Below are positions 34,443 to 44,300 of a stretch of DNA of 46,812 nucleotides, piece after piece; the stretch's first letter is position 1, and each line of letters starts with the position of its first letter. The stretch is from NCBI GenBank assembly GCA_024642005.1, contig JAHECA010000028.1, positions 1 through 46,812 on the forward strand. Direction: 5' to 3'. The position numbers and the translations under genes were made by a program. Origin of the DNA: Robiginitalea sp. (GTDB lineage: Bacteria; Bacteroidota; Bacteroidia; Flavobacteriales; Flavobacteriaceae). Below the pieces are notes generated by a model, which was not told where the DNA came from, made no database searches, and saw only the letters and a program-made list of their open reading frames with translations.

Positions 34443-34593
34443 CAGGTTTGATTTTCAATGGCCTAAATGTAACGGTTAGCGGGCACTTAGAAAACCCTTC
34501 CGCAACAAATTAACCAGTTCTTTTTTTGTACATTTTCCAAAAATAGGCCGGTGGTCCATTTATCATGCGATCCGTGCCCAAAACCGCCAAAAC

Positions 34594-36102
34594 ATGAAAG
34601 CCAAAACCCTGCTGATAACCCTGTTGATTTCCTGTTTCTGGACAACAAACCCCCTGGCTGCCCAGACCAAATCGGAAACCCTCGATGCCATGATCGTCGA
34701 AGGCATGGAACAATGGCAAATACCGGGGCTGGTGGCCACGGTGGTACACGATGGGGAGGTGGTCTTTGAAAAGGCCTACGGGGTTCGCAACCTGCAATCT
34801 GAGGCCCGGGTCGATGGCCAAACCCTTTTCAACATGGGCTCCACCACCAAGGCCGTGGTATGCCTGGCCCTGGGCATATTGGTAGACCGGGGGAACCTAA
34901 AATGGGAAGACAAGGTGTATGAGCATTTGCCCGAGTTCCGTCTGTCAGACCCCTATATCAGGGAAGAAGCGCGGGTAATGGACCTGCTCACCCACAACCT
35001 GGGTATCGACGAGGCCGACCTGCTTTGGGTTATCGACAGCACCTCGACGTCTGAAACGCTAAGGCGATTTGCCGGGGCCGAAAAGACCTTTCCGGTGCGG
35101 GGGGGCTTTGTGTACAACAACCTGATGTATGCCCTGGCCGGCGAAGTAATACATGCCGCCTCGGGCAAGCCCTGGTCGCAGTTTGTGGAAGAGGAGATCT
35201 TCCGCCCCCTGGAAATGACCCGTACCGTGGCTCTCGCCTATGAGATGGTCAGGCTGCCGAACCGGGCCACACCCTATGTGAACGTGCCGGGGGAAGGGAT
35301 TCAGGAAGCGCCCTACGACCTTTCCGACCAGATCGGGGCGGCGGGCATGATCTATACGTGCCTGCAGGACGTGGAACACTACCTGCTCATGTTGGAGCAA
35401 GGTGGGGTGTATAATGGGAAGACCCTCGTTACCCCTGAAACCTTTGCGTTCCTGTTCGAACCCCATACCCTGATCGGCGCAGATGCCTTTTACCCGACCC
35501 GGCAGCTCACCCAGCCCCACTGGCGCAGCTATGGCCTGGGCTGGTTCCAGCACGACTACCTCGGGCACAAGCTCGATTTCCATACCGGCAGTATCACCGG
35601 GCTCATCGCTATTGCCGGGATCATGCACGACGCGAATACGGCCGTTTATGTGATGGCCAACATGGACCATGCCGAGCTGCGGCACGCCATCCTCTATAAA
35701 GCCATGGACCTGTGGGCCCTCGAGGCACCCGATCGCGACTGGCAACAGGAAGTATTTGACCTCTACGACGGCTTTCGCCAGCAGGCCCAGCAGGAGGAGG
35801 CAGAGCTAAACGCCAAAAGAAAAACCGGCACTTCTCCACGCCTCCCGGTATCGGCGTACGCAGGCACCTTTACACACCCCATGTACGGGCAAGCAAAGGT
35901 AGTTGCAAGCGCCAGCGGCCTCGATCTGGTTTTTAACGACTTTGCCACCTTCCACCTGCAGCAATGGCAGTACGACACCTTTCGCTCCGACACAAAAAAC
36001 CGCTTCCTCACCCGACTGATGGTCAATTTCGGTTTTGGAACAGACGGGGCCGTTTCACAGTTTGAGGCCCTGGGTAAAACCTTTAAAAAATCCACGGATT
36101 AA
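34594..36102 (+). CDS. Serine hydrolase, class C beta-lactamase fold
   Basis: A 502-residue exported penicillin-binding-protein-like hydrolase. The signal peptide ends near LAAQ (23). The nucleophile motif is STTK (Ser83, Lys86), the Tyr motif is YNN in GGFVYNNLMYA, and the third motif is HTGSITG. A C-terminal lipocalin-like domain (YAGTFTHPMYGQAKVV) follows from about residue 410. Family members act as esterases, D-amino-acid peptidases or lactamases; the substrate cannot be told here. Upstream, TACATTTT after a T-run is a possible -7 box. Confidence 0.9.
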   Translation: MKAKTLLITLLISCFWTTNPLAAQTKSETLDAMIVEGMEQWQIPGLVATVVHDGEVVFEKAYGVRNLQSEARVDGQTLFNMGSTTKAVVCLALGILVDRGNLKWEDKVYEHLPEFRLSDPYIREEARVMDLLTHNLGIDEADLLWVIDSTSTSETLRRFAGAEKTFPVRGGFVYNNLMYALAGEVIHAASGKPWSQFVEEEIFRPLEMTRTVALAYEMVRLPNRATPYVNVPGEGIQEAPYDLSDQIGAAGMIYTCLQDVEHYLLMLEQGGVYNGKTLVTPETFAFLFEPHTLIGADAFYPTRQLTQPHWRSYGLGWFQHDYLGHKLDFHTGSITGLIAIAGIMHDANTAVYVMANMDHAELRHAILYKAMDLWALEAPDRDWQQEVFDLYDGFRQQAQQEEAELNAKRKTGTSPRLPVSAYAGTFTHPMYGQAKVVASASGLDLVFNDFATFHLQQWQYDTFRSDTKNRFLTRLMVNFGFGTDGAVSQFEALGKTFKKSTD

Positions 36103-36112
36103 ACCTTTTCCT

Positions 36113-36234
36113 ATGGAGGCTTTTTCGAAATGGGCCGTGTGGCTCATAGCTGTGCTGGGCATGAGCGCCTGCGGCGGAAAGGACGGAGCACCTACAAATT
36201 CCAGCAGGCGCCTGTTTTTGTAGAAGTGCGCTAA
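36113..36234 (+). pseudogene. Decayed lipoprotein gene
   Basis: ATG at 36113 opens a 36-codon frame with a convincing lipoprotein signal (MEAFSKWAVWLIAVLGMSAC, then GGKDG) that stops at 36223. A second frame across the same 3' end gives STYKFQQAPVFVEVR and then TAA at 36234, which reads like a natural C-terminus. A signal peptide joined out of frame to a short tail suggests a lipoprotein gene reduced by an internal deletion. It lies ten bases after the serine hydrolase stop. Confidence 0.45.
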
Positions 36235-36250
36235 ACCCTTCTGATCGTGG

Positions 36251-37192
36251 CTAAGCCTTCGGAATGGCGATGGTGATATTCCGGTACTCCACCGGGCCAT
36301 GGTCTCCCTGTAAAAAAATGGGGCCCGGCTCGCCTTCGCGGCTGTCGAGTGCCCCCCCTGTAATACCCGGAATTATCTGATTGTAGATAATAGTCTTTCC
36401 GTTGGCTTCCACAGTTACACGCCGGCCGACCAGGGTAATATCGTATACCTGCCACTCGCCCGGGTTTCCGGCCACATTCTCACTGGGTGTCAGGAAGCCG
36501 TAAATGCCCCCCAGGAAATGCGAATTGGGCTCCTTGCCCCGGCTGTCTTCCACCTGAACCTCGTAACGGCCTCGCAGGTATACCCCCGAGTTGGAACCCT
36601 CCGGGATCCGGAATTCGATGTGCAGTTTAAAGTCTCCGAATTTTTCGGCAGTCATCAGGTTTACCCCCGATTGCAGGCTGCTGAGTACCCCATCAGTGAC
36701 TACCCATTGGTTCTCGCCACTTCCCGAAGCGGCGACCCAGCCATCCAGGCTGTTGGCTGCGAGGAGCGACCTGGGCTTCGACCAGGTGGCCGGAGCATCG
36801 TGCAGCAACCTGGGGGCGCGCACGCCACGGAATACATGGGGCTGCCCGTTGTGATCGAGGATATGGCCTTCCAGGGCATCTGCAGTTACGGAGCCGGTGA
36901 GTTGCATGTATTGGGACCCGTTCCACTGGGGCGGAATACTGAAGGAAAATAAGCCGTCTTTCTGATGTACTTCTGCAATTGGGCGGGCGCTGCCTGATAC
37001 ACTCACATAATGGCCCGTAAGAGCCTTGTTGCCCGACAGTTCCACTTCGAGCCAGGAAGGAAGCCAGTGCTCCCCATACTGTACCTCAAGGTCCCAGCGG
37101 CCTAACAGTTCATTGGCCTCCTGGGCCCTTACTGTCCCGAAAGCCGGCAGCAGCGCCAGTGCACACAGGCACATCAACATTCGTGTTTTCAT
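36251..37192 (-). CDS. Exported DUF1080 (3-keto-disaccharide hydrolase fold) protein
   Basis: A 313-residue secreted protein. The signal peptide (MKTRMLMCLCALALLPAFGTVRA) is followed by a lipocalin-like N-terminal module (ELLGRWDLEVQYGEHWLPSW). A DUF1080 jelly-roll from about 145 contains NSLDGWVAASGSGENQWVV, FKLHIEFRIPEGSNSGVYLRG, EWQVYDITLVGRRVTVEANG and GPIFLQGDHGPVEYRNI. DUF1080 enzymes bind or cleave glycosides, some as 3-keto-glycoside hydrolases. I use ATG 37192 rather than the TTG three codons earlier. Confidence 0.85.
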   Translation of the reverse strand: MKTRMLMCLCALALLPAFGTVRAQEANELLGRWDLEVQYGEHWLPSWLEVELSGNKALTGHYVSVSGSARPIAEVHQKDGLFSFSIPPQWNGSQYMQLTGSVTADALEGHILDHNGQPHVFRGVRAPRLLHDAPATWSKPRSLLAANSLDGWVAASGSGENQWVVTDGVLSSLQSGVNLMTAEKFGDFKLHIEFRIPEGSNSGVYLRGRYEVQVEDSRGKEPNSHFLGGIYGFLTPSENVAGNPGEWQVYDITLVGRRVTVEANGKTIIYNQIIPGITGGALDSREGEPGPIFLQGDHGPVEYRNITIAIPKA

Positions 37193-37312
37193 GGTTTTCA
37201 AAAATTAAGGTCTTCCTGTAAAAATAGCCATTAATCTGATTCGTGAGCGCCTTGCTTGTTGGGTTTGGGTCATGGGGAATTTAGTACCTTAGGTCTTCAG
37301 AACTAGTCAGCC

Positions 37313-37807
37313 ATGACACACATTCGCGAGGCAGTTACGACCGAAGACTACGAGCTGATTGCCCGACTGGCGGATACCATTTGGCGTGAGCACTACACCC
37401 CCATCATCGGCAAGGGGCAGGTAGATTATATGCTCGAGCGGTTTCAAGCACCCAACGCCATAGCGCGGCAGGTTGCCGCGGGGTTGCAGTACTTCCTGAT
37501 GATTCACCAGCACCAGCCTGCCGGGTACCTGGCCTTTGAAAAGCAGGCGGAATCGCTGTTTCTGAGCAAGATCTACGTGCTGAAGAACCTGAGGGGCAAG
37601 GGGCTAGGCGCGGAAGCCATGGCCTTCGTAAGGGCACAGGCCCGGGCGGGCGGCTGCCAGCGCATTAGCCTGACCGTTAACAAGTACAATGCGGGTTCCA
37701 TAGCCGCCTACCTCAAGTTGGGATTCCGGCAGGAGCAACCCATTCAGCAAGACATCGGTGGGGGGTATATCATGGACGATTACCTGATGGTCCTCGAACT
37801 GCAGTAG
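37313..37807 (+). CDS. GNAT-family N-acetyltransferase
   Basis: A 164-residue cytoplasmic acetyltransferase. The acetyl-CoA-binding motif A is LSKIYVLKNLRGKGLGAEAM (the xxGKGLG pyrophosphate loop), followed by SLTVNKYNAGSIAAYLKLGF, the typical motif B. Substrate unknown. A TACCTTAG box 20 bases before the ATG is a possible -7 element. The gene is monocistronic; its 3' end faces the bestrophin-like gene 11 bases away. Confidence 0.9.
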   Translation: MTHIREAVTTEDYELIARLADTIWREHYTPIIGKGQVDYMLERFQAPNAIARQVAAGLQYFLMIHQHQPAGYLAFEKQAESLFLSKIYVLKNLRGKGLGAEAMAFVRAQARAGGCQRISLTVNKYNAGSIAAYLKLGFRQEQPIQQDIGGGYIMDDYLMVLELQ

Positions 37808-37818
37808 ACAGGACTGCC

Positions 37819-38520
37819 CTATCGGTTCACTTTAAAGTTTTCCAGTTTGATGTCATCCAGTCCGTATTCGTCGAATGGGTATTCCATCTGGTCCTGGATA
37901 TTGTACAGGGAGATCAGGATGAATTCGGTGATGATCACGACGGAGTACTCAATCCATTGCGCGTCTTCCACCCCAATGTTGTATACGATGTTCGGGGCAT
38001 AAATGATGGGGAAGACGAAGATAAAGACCAGGCAATAGGCTTTCAGGGCCTGGGGTGTCCGGTGGGAATTGATGGCGTAGACATTTTCAAAGGCTTCCTG
38101 CATGTTGTTCATGAACCGGAAGATCCGATCCTTGATCTTCGAGGGCATGTGTTCATTCAACCCAAGGATGGTCCCGTGCAGCTCTTTGAAGGCTTCGTCC
38201 ACTTCGCGGGTGTCGGTTCCTCCTTTTTTAAGGAAAAGGATGACTCTTTCGCTTATGTGGTCTATAGCCGATTCCAGCCTTGTATTATCTTCCTGGGGCA
38301 GGTTGCGGCTCATTTGGATATAGTGCAAAATGGTGGTGAGCGACGTGCGAAACTGGCTGAGATGCTCAAGGGCTTTTTCGCGCCTTTTGAAAGCCCCGCG
38401 GATATTGAACACCAACGGAAAAATAATGGCTATGCTCAACAGGGTCAGGTCAACATTGTAACCCAGGTTGAAATGAATTGACAGGTAGGTAGCCAGCACA
38501 GAGATCACCAGCACAATCAC
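37819..38520 (-). CDS. Bestrophin-like membrane protein
   Basis: A 233-residue integral membrane protein. N-terminal hydrophobic pairs (VIVLVISVLATYLSIHF, LTLLSIAIIFPLVFNIRGAF), a charged helical middle, and C-terminal hydrophobic pairs are followed by QDQMEYPFDEYGLDDI, which resembles the EDPFG/DL C-terminal signature of bestrophin channels. It is shorter than typical bestrophins, so the assignment is moderate. The start is uncertain: GTG 38520 is used here, but protein-like sequence (KLYTSIINQKT) continues upstream in frame to a stop with no ATG, so a nonstandard start is possible. Confidence 0.5.
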   Translation of the reverse strand: MIVLVISVLATYLSIHFNLGYNVDLTLLSIAIIFPLVFNIRGAFKRREKALEHLSQFRTSLTTILHYIQMSRNLPQEDNTRLESAIDHISERVILFLKKGGTDTREVDEAFKELHGTILGLNEHMPSKIKDRIFRFMNNMQEAFENVYAINSHRTPQALKAYCLVFIFVFPIIYAPNIVYNIGVEDAQWIEYSVVIITEFILISLYNIQDQMEYPFDEYGLDDIKLENFKVNR

Positions 38521-38598
38521 CGTCTTTTGGTTAATAATGGAAGTATATAGTTTAATAATTTAAAATTTAGTACATTAATCTTTCAAAAGCTGAATATA

Positions 38599-39663
38599 GT
38601 GAAAAATCGAAACTTAACATTCATCGTCCTTTTGTTTTTTATAGGGCTATTGCCTCTTATAGGCCAGCAGCCCGCCGACGCAGTTGAATCTGCCAAGGTC
38701 GCACCCCTTTTCGAAAGTGAGGAACCCCTGCCGGTTCGGCTCAGGTATTCTGACAAGGATATGCGGAAGGATACCAATGACAGCACCTACCTGATGAGCA
38801 TGATGGGCTACCAGAAGCCAGACGGCACCTGGGATTCTCTGGAAATCCGGGCCCACGCCCGGGGGAACTGGCGACGGGAAAACTGTTTCCTGACCCCTGT
38901 TATGGTCAAATTCAAGAAAAGTGATGTAAGCGGTACCGTTTTTGAAGGCCAGAAGGAAATGAAACTGGTCCTCCCCTGCCGCAACAATGACCTGGGGCAA
39001 GATTATGTCATCAAAGAATATATGGCTTACAAGTTGTATGAGCCGATAAGCCCCTACCATTTCAAGACCCGCCGGCTGGCCATCGAGATGACAGACGACA
39101 AAGGGTCCCGCTCCAAGTCCTATCAGATAGAGGGATTCCTGATCGAGGATATCGACGAGATAGCCGATCGCTTCGATGCCAACAAGATGAAACGGAATGT
39201 ACATCCGCTGCAACAGGATGATCTGACCAGTATACAGAACGACTTTTTCCAGTACCTGATCGGGAATACCGATTTCTCCTCGGCCTACCAGCACAACGAG
39301 AAACTCCTCTTCGTGAAGGGCCGTCAGGCAATCCCCATCCCTTACGATTTTGACATGTGCGGGCTGGTGAATGCCAATTACGCGGTAGTTTCAGAGATCC
39401 AGGGAGAAGTTTTGAGCCTGAACAGCGTCACCGATAGGTTGTTCCGGGGCTTCAAACGCGATCCTGCACTCTTCGAACAGGTTCGTCAGCAATACCGGGA
39501 CCAACGAAGCGAACTTATGAGCCGGGTAGACGCCCTCAAGAGCAGTTTCCGCAATGAGAAACAATTTGAAGAAGCACGCAATTACGTGTTGAGCTTCTAT
39601 GCCGTATTGGATGACCCTGCCAAATATCAATCTGAAATCCTGAACAAGGCCCGTGATAAATAA
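38599..39663 (+). CDS. Exported CotH-like protein
   Basis: A 354-residue protein with signal peptide (MKNRNLTFIVLLFFIGLLPLIGQ) and GTG start. The body shows EIRAHARGNWRRENCFLTPVMV, KLVLPCRNNDLGQDYVIKEYMAYKLY, FFQYLIGNTDFSS, HNEKLLF and PIPYDFDMCGLVNANYA. These resemble the CotH kinase-like fold, in which a YDFD-type motif carries the metal-binding Asp. Not a confident family call. It diverges from the bestrophin-like gene over 78 AT-rich bases. Confidence 0.5.
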   Translation: MKNRNLTFIVLLFFIGLLPLIGQQPADAVESAKVAPLFESEEPLPVRLRYSDKDMRKDTNDSTYLMSMMGYQKPDGTWDSLEIRAHARGNWRRENCFLTPVMVKFKKSDVSGTVFEGQKEMKLVLPCRNNDLGQDYVIKEYMAYKLYEPISPYHFKTRRLAIEMTDDKGSRSKSYQIEGFLIEDIDEIADRFDANKMKRNVHPLQQDDLTSIQNDFFQYLIGNTDFSSAYQHNEKLLFVKGRQAIPIPYDFDMCGLVNANYAVVSEIQGEVLSLNSVTDRLFRGFKRDPALFEQVRQQYRDQRSELMSRVDALKSSFRNEKQFEEARNYVLSFYAVLDDPAKYQSEILNKARDK

Positions 39664-39748
39664 ATACCGTGAAGTGGCCGGTACAGGGCGTTCATCCAAC
39701 GCTCAGAGATAGCCGGCAACCTTCGCAACTTTCCCGGGAAGAATCTTC

Positions 39749-39796
39749 AGTCCCCCTGCGTCTATCTGATATTTATCATAGGCATACAGGGGGACT
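39749..39796 (+). other. Long hairpin in intergenic region
   Basis: Perfect 10-base arms AGTCCCCCTG (39749-39758) and CAGGGGGACT (39787-39796) enclose 28 bases. These can form a second stem, CTAT-GATA with TATCATAG, the first arm carrying a two-base bulge. A short T-rich stretch follows (TTTATCTTT). It lies in the 171-base gap after the CotH-like gene and before the 59-residue membrane protein. It may be a terminator or a structured 5' leader. Confidence 0.5.
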
Positions 39797-39834
39797 CGCT
39801 TTATCTTTCATACGAATTAAACCCCTGAAAAAGA

Positions 39835-40014
39835 ATGGCATCTGAATCGAAAGATATGGCTACCTGGGCCACAGGGGGCTGCACCCTTATCGGCCTTGGT
39901 GTGGGCCTGGTCTATTTGCAAACCAATGTACTCTGGTTTGTAGCATCCATCCTTATCGGAATCGGGACAGGGTTGTTGCTTTCATCCCTGCTCTCGGGCC
40001 TTCGGAAGAAATAA
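39835..40014 (+). CDS. Small two-helix membrane protein, 59 residues
   Basis: An ATG at 39835, preceded by a purine-rich GAAAAAGA, opens 59 codons. After a polar start (MASESKDMATWATGG) there are two hydrophobic segments (CTLIGLGVGLVYL and VLWFVASILIGIGTGLLLSSLL) and a basic end (GLRKK). It lies 21 bases before the DUF6090 gene and probably shares its transcript. Function unknown. Confidence 0.65.
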   Translation: MASESKDMATWATGGCTLIGLGVGLVYLQTNVLWFVASILIGIGTGLLLSSLLSGLRKK

Positions 40015-40035
40015 TTCAACGGCATACCCCGAGCT

Positions 40036-40743
40036 ATGGGAACGCTGCTCAGGAAACTCAGACGTGAATTGCTGGCCAACGGCCGGCTCCGGCACTATTT
40101 CCCTTATGCCATTGGGGAAATAATTTTGGTGGTTATCGGCATCCTCATTGCCTTGCAGATAAACAACCTGAATGAAAAGCGACTCAGGCGCCACGAGGAG
40201 GCCGATATCTATCGGGCCATCGGGCAGCAGGTCACCGAAGACAGGCGCGAACTTGTAGCGGTAATCGATTTTAACCAATTTCTGGCCCGGACGCACCAAA
40301 GGGCAAACGAAATAATAAGCGAACGCGACACCGGCAAAACGGATTCCCTGGCCATGTTGGCCATGCTGTTGTCTCAATTTTCCGATTTTCAGCGCAATGC
40401 GCGCATCTATGAAAACCTGGCCATGAGCGGCCAGCTGGGCCTGTTGGAAAATCGGGAGATACCCCGTGCCCTGCAACGTCTGGAAATGACCTATACCCAA
40501 CTCAACAAGCTGGAAGATCTGCACTGGGACGTAATTATCAACGAGTTATCGCCCGAGCTGCGTTCGACCGTTAATTACAACACCCTCAAGGCTGTACGGG
40601 CCGAAAGGCTTTACAGCCTGGAACTTCAAAATGTGGTGGTAGAGAGCATTTACCTGACCCGTGGCAAAGATTCCATTTACCGCCGGGCGCTTTTGGAGAT
40701 CGATTCCCTGCAGGGGCTGCTCCAAAGGCAACTGGGCGATTAA
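40036..40743 (+). CDS. DUF6090 family membrane-anchored protein
   Basis: A 235-residue paralog of the protein at 116-919. The N-terminal LLRKLRRELLANGRLRHYF, membrane segment YAIGEIILVVIGILIALQI and NNLNEKRL are the family hallmark; the rest is a helical soluble domain. Function unknown. Probably co-transcribed with the small membrane protein immediately upstream. Confidence 0.8.
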   Translation: MGTLLRKLRRELLANGRLRHYFPYAIGEIILVVIGILIALQINNLNEKRLRRHEEADIYRAIGQQVTEDRRELVAVIDFNQFLARTHQRANEIISERDTGKTDSLAMLAMLLSQFSDFQRNARIYENLAMSGQLGLLENREIPRALQRLEMTYTQLNKLEDLHWDVIINELSPELRSTVNYNTLKAVRAERLYSLELQNVVVESIYLTRGKDSIYRRALLEIDSLQGLLQRQLGD

Positions 40744-40771
40744 ACCTTAAGGGCAAAACAGGGTCCAAAGG

Positions 40772-40798
40772 ATGTAGGCAGGCCCCAAGTTCCTACAT
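40772..40798. promoter_or_regulatory. Inverted repeat before the metal-efflux operon
   Basis: ATGTAGG and CCTACAT flank 13 bases directly before the first ATG (40799) of the efflux operon. It may be an operator for a metal-responsive regulator or a leader hairpin; with 7-base arms, chance is not excluded. Confidence 0.3.
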
Positions 40799-41236
40799 AT
40801 GAGGCTAATTGGGCTATTTTTTTATCTTTACCAAATGACCCGTGCGTTTTCCATGATGCTTTCAATCCTGCTGCTGCTGCAGAGCGCGCATATTACCCTG
40901 GCCGACCTGGCCGGGCTTGATGAGCTTATGGAACACTCCCGCTACCACCAACAGGAGTTCGGCGACAATTTCCTTACCTTCCTGTCCAAGCATTATGGCG
41001 ACCAGAAAGCAGACCACTCGCAAAAACACCAGGAAGAAAAACAACAGCACGAGCAGTTGCCTTTCCAGCAACTGGCACACCTGATGGGGGTAAACGCCTT
41101 CATGCTGCGCCAGCCGGTCCTTGAATTGGTCTTACCCCTCGACCCTTCGGGCGACTCCCGCCCCGATTTCTATTATTTCCGCCCTGCATATTCCGGGTTC
41201 CAGTCCGGCATTTTCCAACCGCCCAGACAGGCATAG
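40799..41236 (+). CDS. His-rich exported protein of CusA-type operon
   Basis: A 145-residue (or 133 from ATG 40835) exported protein. The hydrophobic signal segment MMLSILLLLQSAHITLA is followed by DELMEHSRYHQQEFGDNFLTFLSKHYG, a Gln/Glu/His-rich DHSQKHQEEKQQHEQLPFQ stretch, and a C-terminal LVLPLD...PDFYYF region. Small proteins with this HYGxxKxxHxQKHQEE pattern regularly precede CusA/CzcA operons in Bacteroidota, to my knowledge. A periplasmic metal-binding accessory role is inferred. The later ATG gives a more classical signal peptide. Confidence 0.65.
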   Translation: MRLIGLFFYLYQMTRAFSMMLSILLLLQSAHITLADLAGLDELMEHSRYHQQEFGDNFLTFLSKHYGDQKADHSQKHQEEKQQHEQLPFQQLAHLMGVNAFMLRQPVLELVLPLDPSGDSRPDFYYFRPAYSGFQSGIFQPPRQA

Positions 41237-41315
41237 GTTTTCGTGAGATCCGTGCATTGCGCTGCAGGGGCCCCAGGCCGCTGCCAGCCCGTTTATCCAT
41301 ACATGTCTGCTTTCC

Positions 41316-44300
41316 ATGCTACACCGTATTATTCGTTTCAGCCTCCGAAACAAACTGATTATACTCCTGTTCACGGTAGTACTGATCGGCTTTGGCCTCT
41401 ATTCGCTGGGGAATATCCCCATTGGGGCCGTCCCCGACGTAACCAATAACCAGGTACAGGTAATCACCACTTCCCGCAACCTCTCCACCCAGGATATGGA
41501 ACGGTTTATCACCTATCCCGTGGAACTGGAAATGGCCAATCTGCCGGGCGTGCAGGAAATCCGCTCCGTTTCCAAATTCGGCCTCTCGGTGGTGACCATT
41601 GTCTTCGACGACGAACTGGGCACCTACCTGCCCCGCCAATTGATCGCGGAGAAAATCCAGGCGGCATCAGAGCGCATCCCCCAGGGGTTCGGAACTCCAA
41701 CCATGGGCCCGATCACCACCGGTCTCGGGGAAATCTACCAGTATGTCCTGGATGTCGATCCAGCCTACAAAGACCGCTACTCGCCCATGGACCTGAGAAC
41801 CATCCAGGACTGGATCGTGAAAAGGCAGCTTTCCGGTATTCCCGGGGTTGTGGAGGTCAATACCTGGGGAGGCTACCTGAAACAATACGAAATTGCCGTT
41901 AAGACAGACAGGCTCAATGCCATGAATGTTACGGTGGGGGATTTGGTGCGGGCCCTGGAAAAAAACAACAGCGTGGCCGGGGGTGGGTATATCGAAAAGA
42001 TCAACCAGGCCTATTTTATAAGGGGGGAAGGCCTTGCAGGTTCCCTGGAAGACCTCGAAAACACAGTGGTTAAATCAGTAGATGGCGTGCCTGTGTATGT
42101 GCGGGACGTGGCCACCACAAGGTTCGGAAATGCCACCCGCTTCGGCGCAATCACCGCCAACGGGGAAGGGGAAAAGGTGCTCGGGCAGGTCATGATGCTC
42201 AAAGGGGCCAATTCTAAAAAAGTGATCGACGCGGTAAGGGATCGGGTTGCGGCCATTTCAGGCACCCTGCCGGAAGGGGTCAGCATCAATGCCTTCCTCG
42301 ACCGCAGCGAACTGATTGCCCGCACAACCGGAACCGTGGAGGAAAACCTGATATTGGGATGTCTGATCGTGATCTTTGTGGTGGTCTTGCTTTTGGGAAA
42401 TCTGCGTTCGGGCCTGGTGGTGGCTTCTGTAATCCCGCTTTCCCTGCTCTTTGCCCTCTCCCTGATGTATGTTTTCGGGGTAGATGCCAACCTGATGAGC
42501 CTGGGGGCCATCGACTTCGGGATTATTATAGACGGGGCCGTTATCATCGTGGAATACATTGCCTATCGCATTAGTTTAGGGGCCTCCGAGCTCGAGAAGC
42601 TGGCCCGGGCCGAGCGCAGGGCGCTCAAGGATGAAATTACCCTGAAAGGGGCTTCGAAGCTAATGAATTCAGCTGTTTTCGGGCAACTGATTATCCTGAT
42701 CGTCTTCATCCCAATCCTGGCCCTGAGCGGGGTGGAGGGGAAAATGTTCCGGCCCATGGCCCTGACCTTCAGCTTTGCCCTGGTGGGCGCCATGCTGCTC
42801 TGTTTCACCTATGTGCCGGTAATGGCCTCCATGGTGTTGAAGCCGGTACGGGAAAACCGGAAGCGGAATATTTCCCAGCGCCTGGTACCCTGGCTTACTG
42901 ACCTCTATGGCCCGAGCCTGGACTGGGCCCTGACCCATAAAAAGGCCATTCTGGGCATGGCAATTGGATTTCTGGTACTCGCGGGCGTCCTGTTTTCCCG
43001 CATGGGGGCCGAATTTGTGCCCACCCTGGATGAAGGCGATTTTGTGATCCAGCCGATCCTTAAAACGGGCACCAGCCTGAGCAGGACCATCGAAACCACA
43101 ACGCAGATCGAAACCATTCTGAAGCAACAGTTCCCGGAAGTAGACCAGGTGGTAACCCGCATTGGCGCGGCCGAAGTGCCCACTGACCCGATGAGCATGG
43201 AAGAGAGCGATGTGATTATCACCCTGAAGCCCCCCTCAGAGTGGGTCAGTGCCGACAGCAAGGACGGGCTGGCCAACCGGTTCAAGGAAGCCCTTTCGGT
43301 AATTCCGGGCATGGAGGTAGAATTTACACAACCCATAGAGATGCGTTTCAACGAATTGATTACGGGGGTACGGGCCGATATCGCCATCAAGGTCTTCGGG
43401 GAAGACCTGAGTACCCTGGCCCGGCTCGGGGAACAAATACGCGCCCAGGCCGCAAGGGTACCGGGGGCAGCAGACATTGCTGTAGAAAAGATCGAGGGTC
43501 TGCCGCAACTGAATGTGTCTTACGACCGTTCCAAAATCGCCCGGTTCGGGCTCCATATCCAGGATATCAACGACATGCTCTCGCTGGCTTATGCCGGGCG
43601 CGTGGTGGGGAAGGTCTTTGAAGGGGAGCGCATGTTCGATCTGGCGATTCGCCTCGACCCCGGCCAGCGCAACAACCTGGACGAGTTGGAGCAACTGTAT
43701 ATAGACCTGCCCGACGGGGGCAAGGTGCCCCTGAGTGCAGTGGCCCAGGTGAGTTACCAGGAAGGGGCGGCCAAAATATCGCGCGACAATACGCGCAGGC
43801 GGCTGGTGGTAGGCATCAACGTACGCGACCGCGACCTGCAGTCGGTCGTAGACGACGTACAGGCACTTATCGAAGCGAATGTCTCCCTGCCCATTGGGTA
43901 CAGCATAACCTACGGCGGGCAGTTCGAAAACCTGCAGAGCGCCAAAGCCCGCCTGAAGATAGCGGTGCCCATCGCCCTGGTCCTGATTTTCCTGATGCTG
44001 TATTTTGCCTTTAACTCCATTAAAGAAGCGCTTATCATCTTCTCGGCTATCCCCCTGGCTGCAGTGGGCGGGGTACTCCTGCTCTGGTTGCGCGACATGC
44101 CCTTCAGCATCTCGGCAGGGGTGGGCTTTATCGCCCTTTTCGGGATTGCCGTTTTGAATGGGATTGTTTTGATCGAACACTTCAAGGAATTGCGGCACGA
44201 ACATGATGAGGACATCGAACTGCTAATACGACAGGGGGCCGCAGACCGCCTACGGGCCGTATTGCTCACCGCCTCTGCGGCGGCCCTGGGCTTTTTGCCC

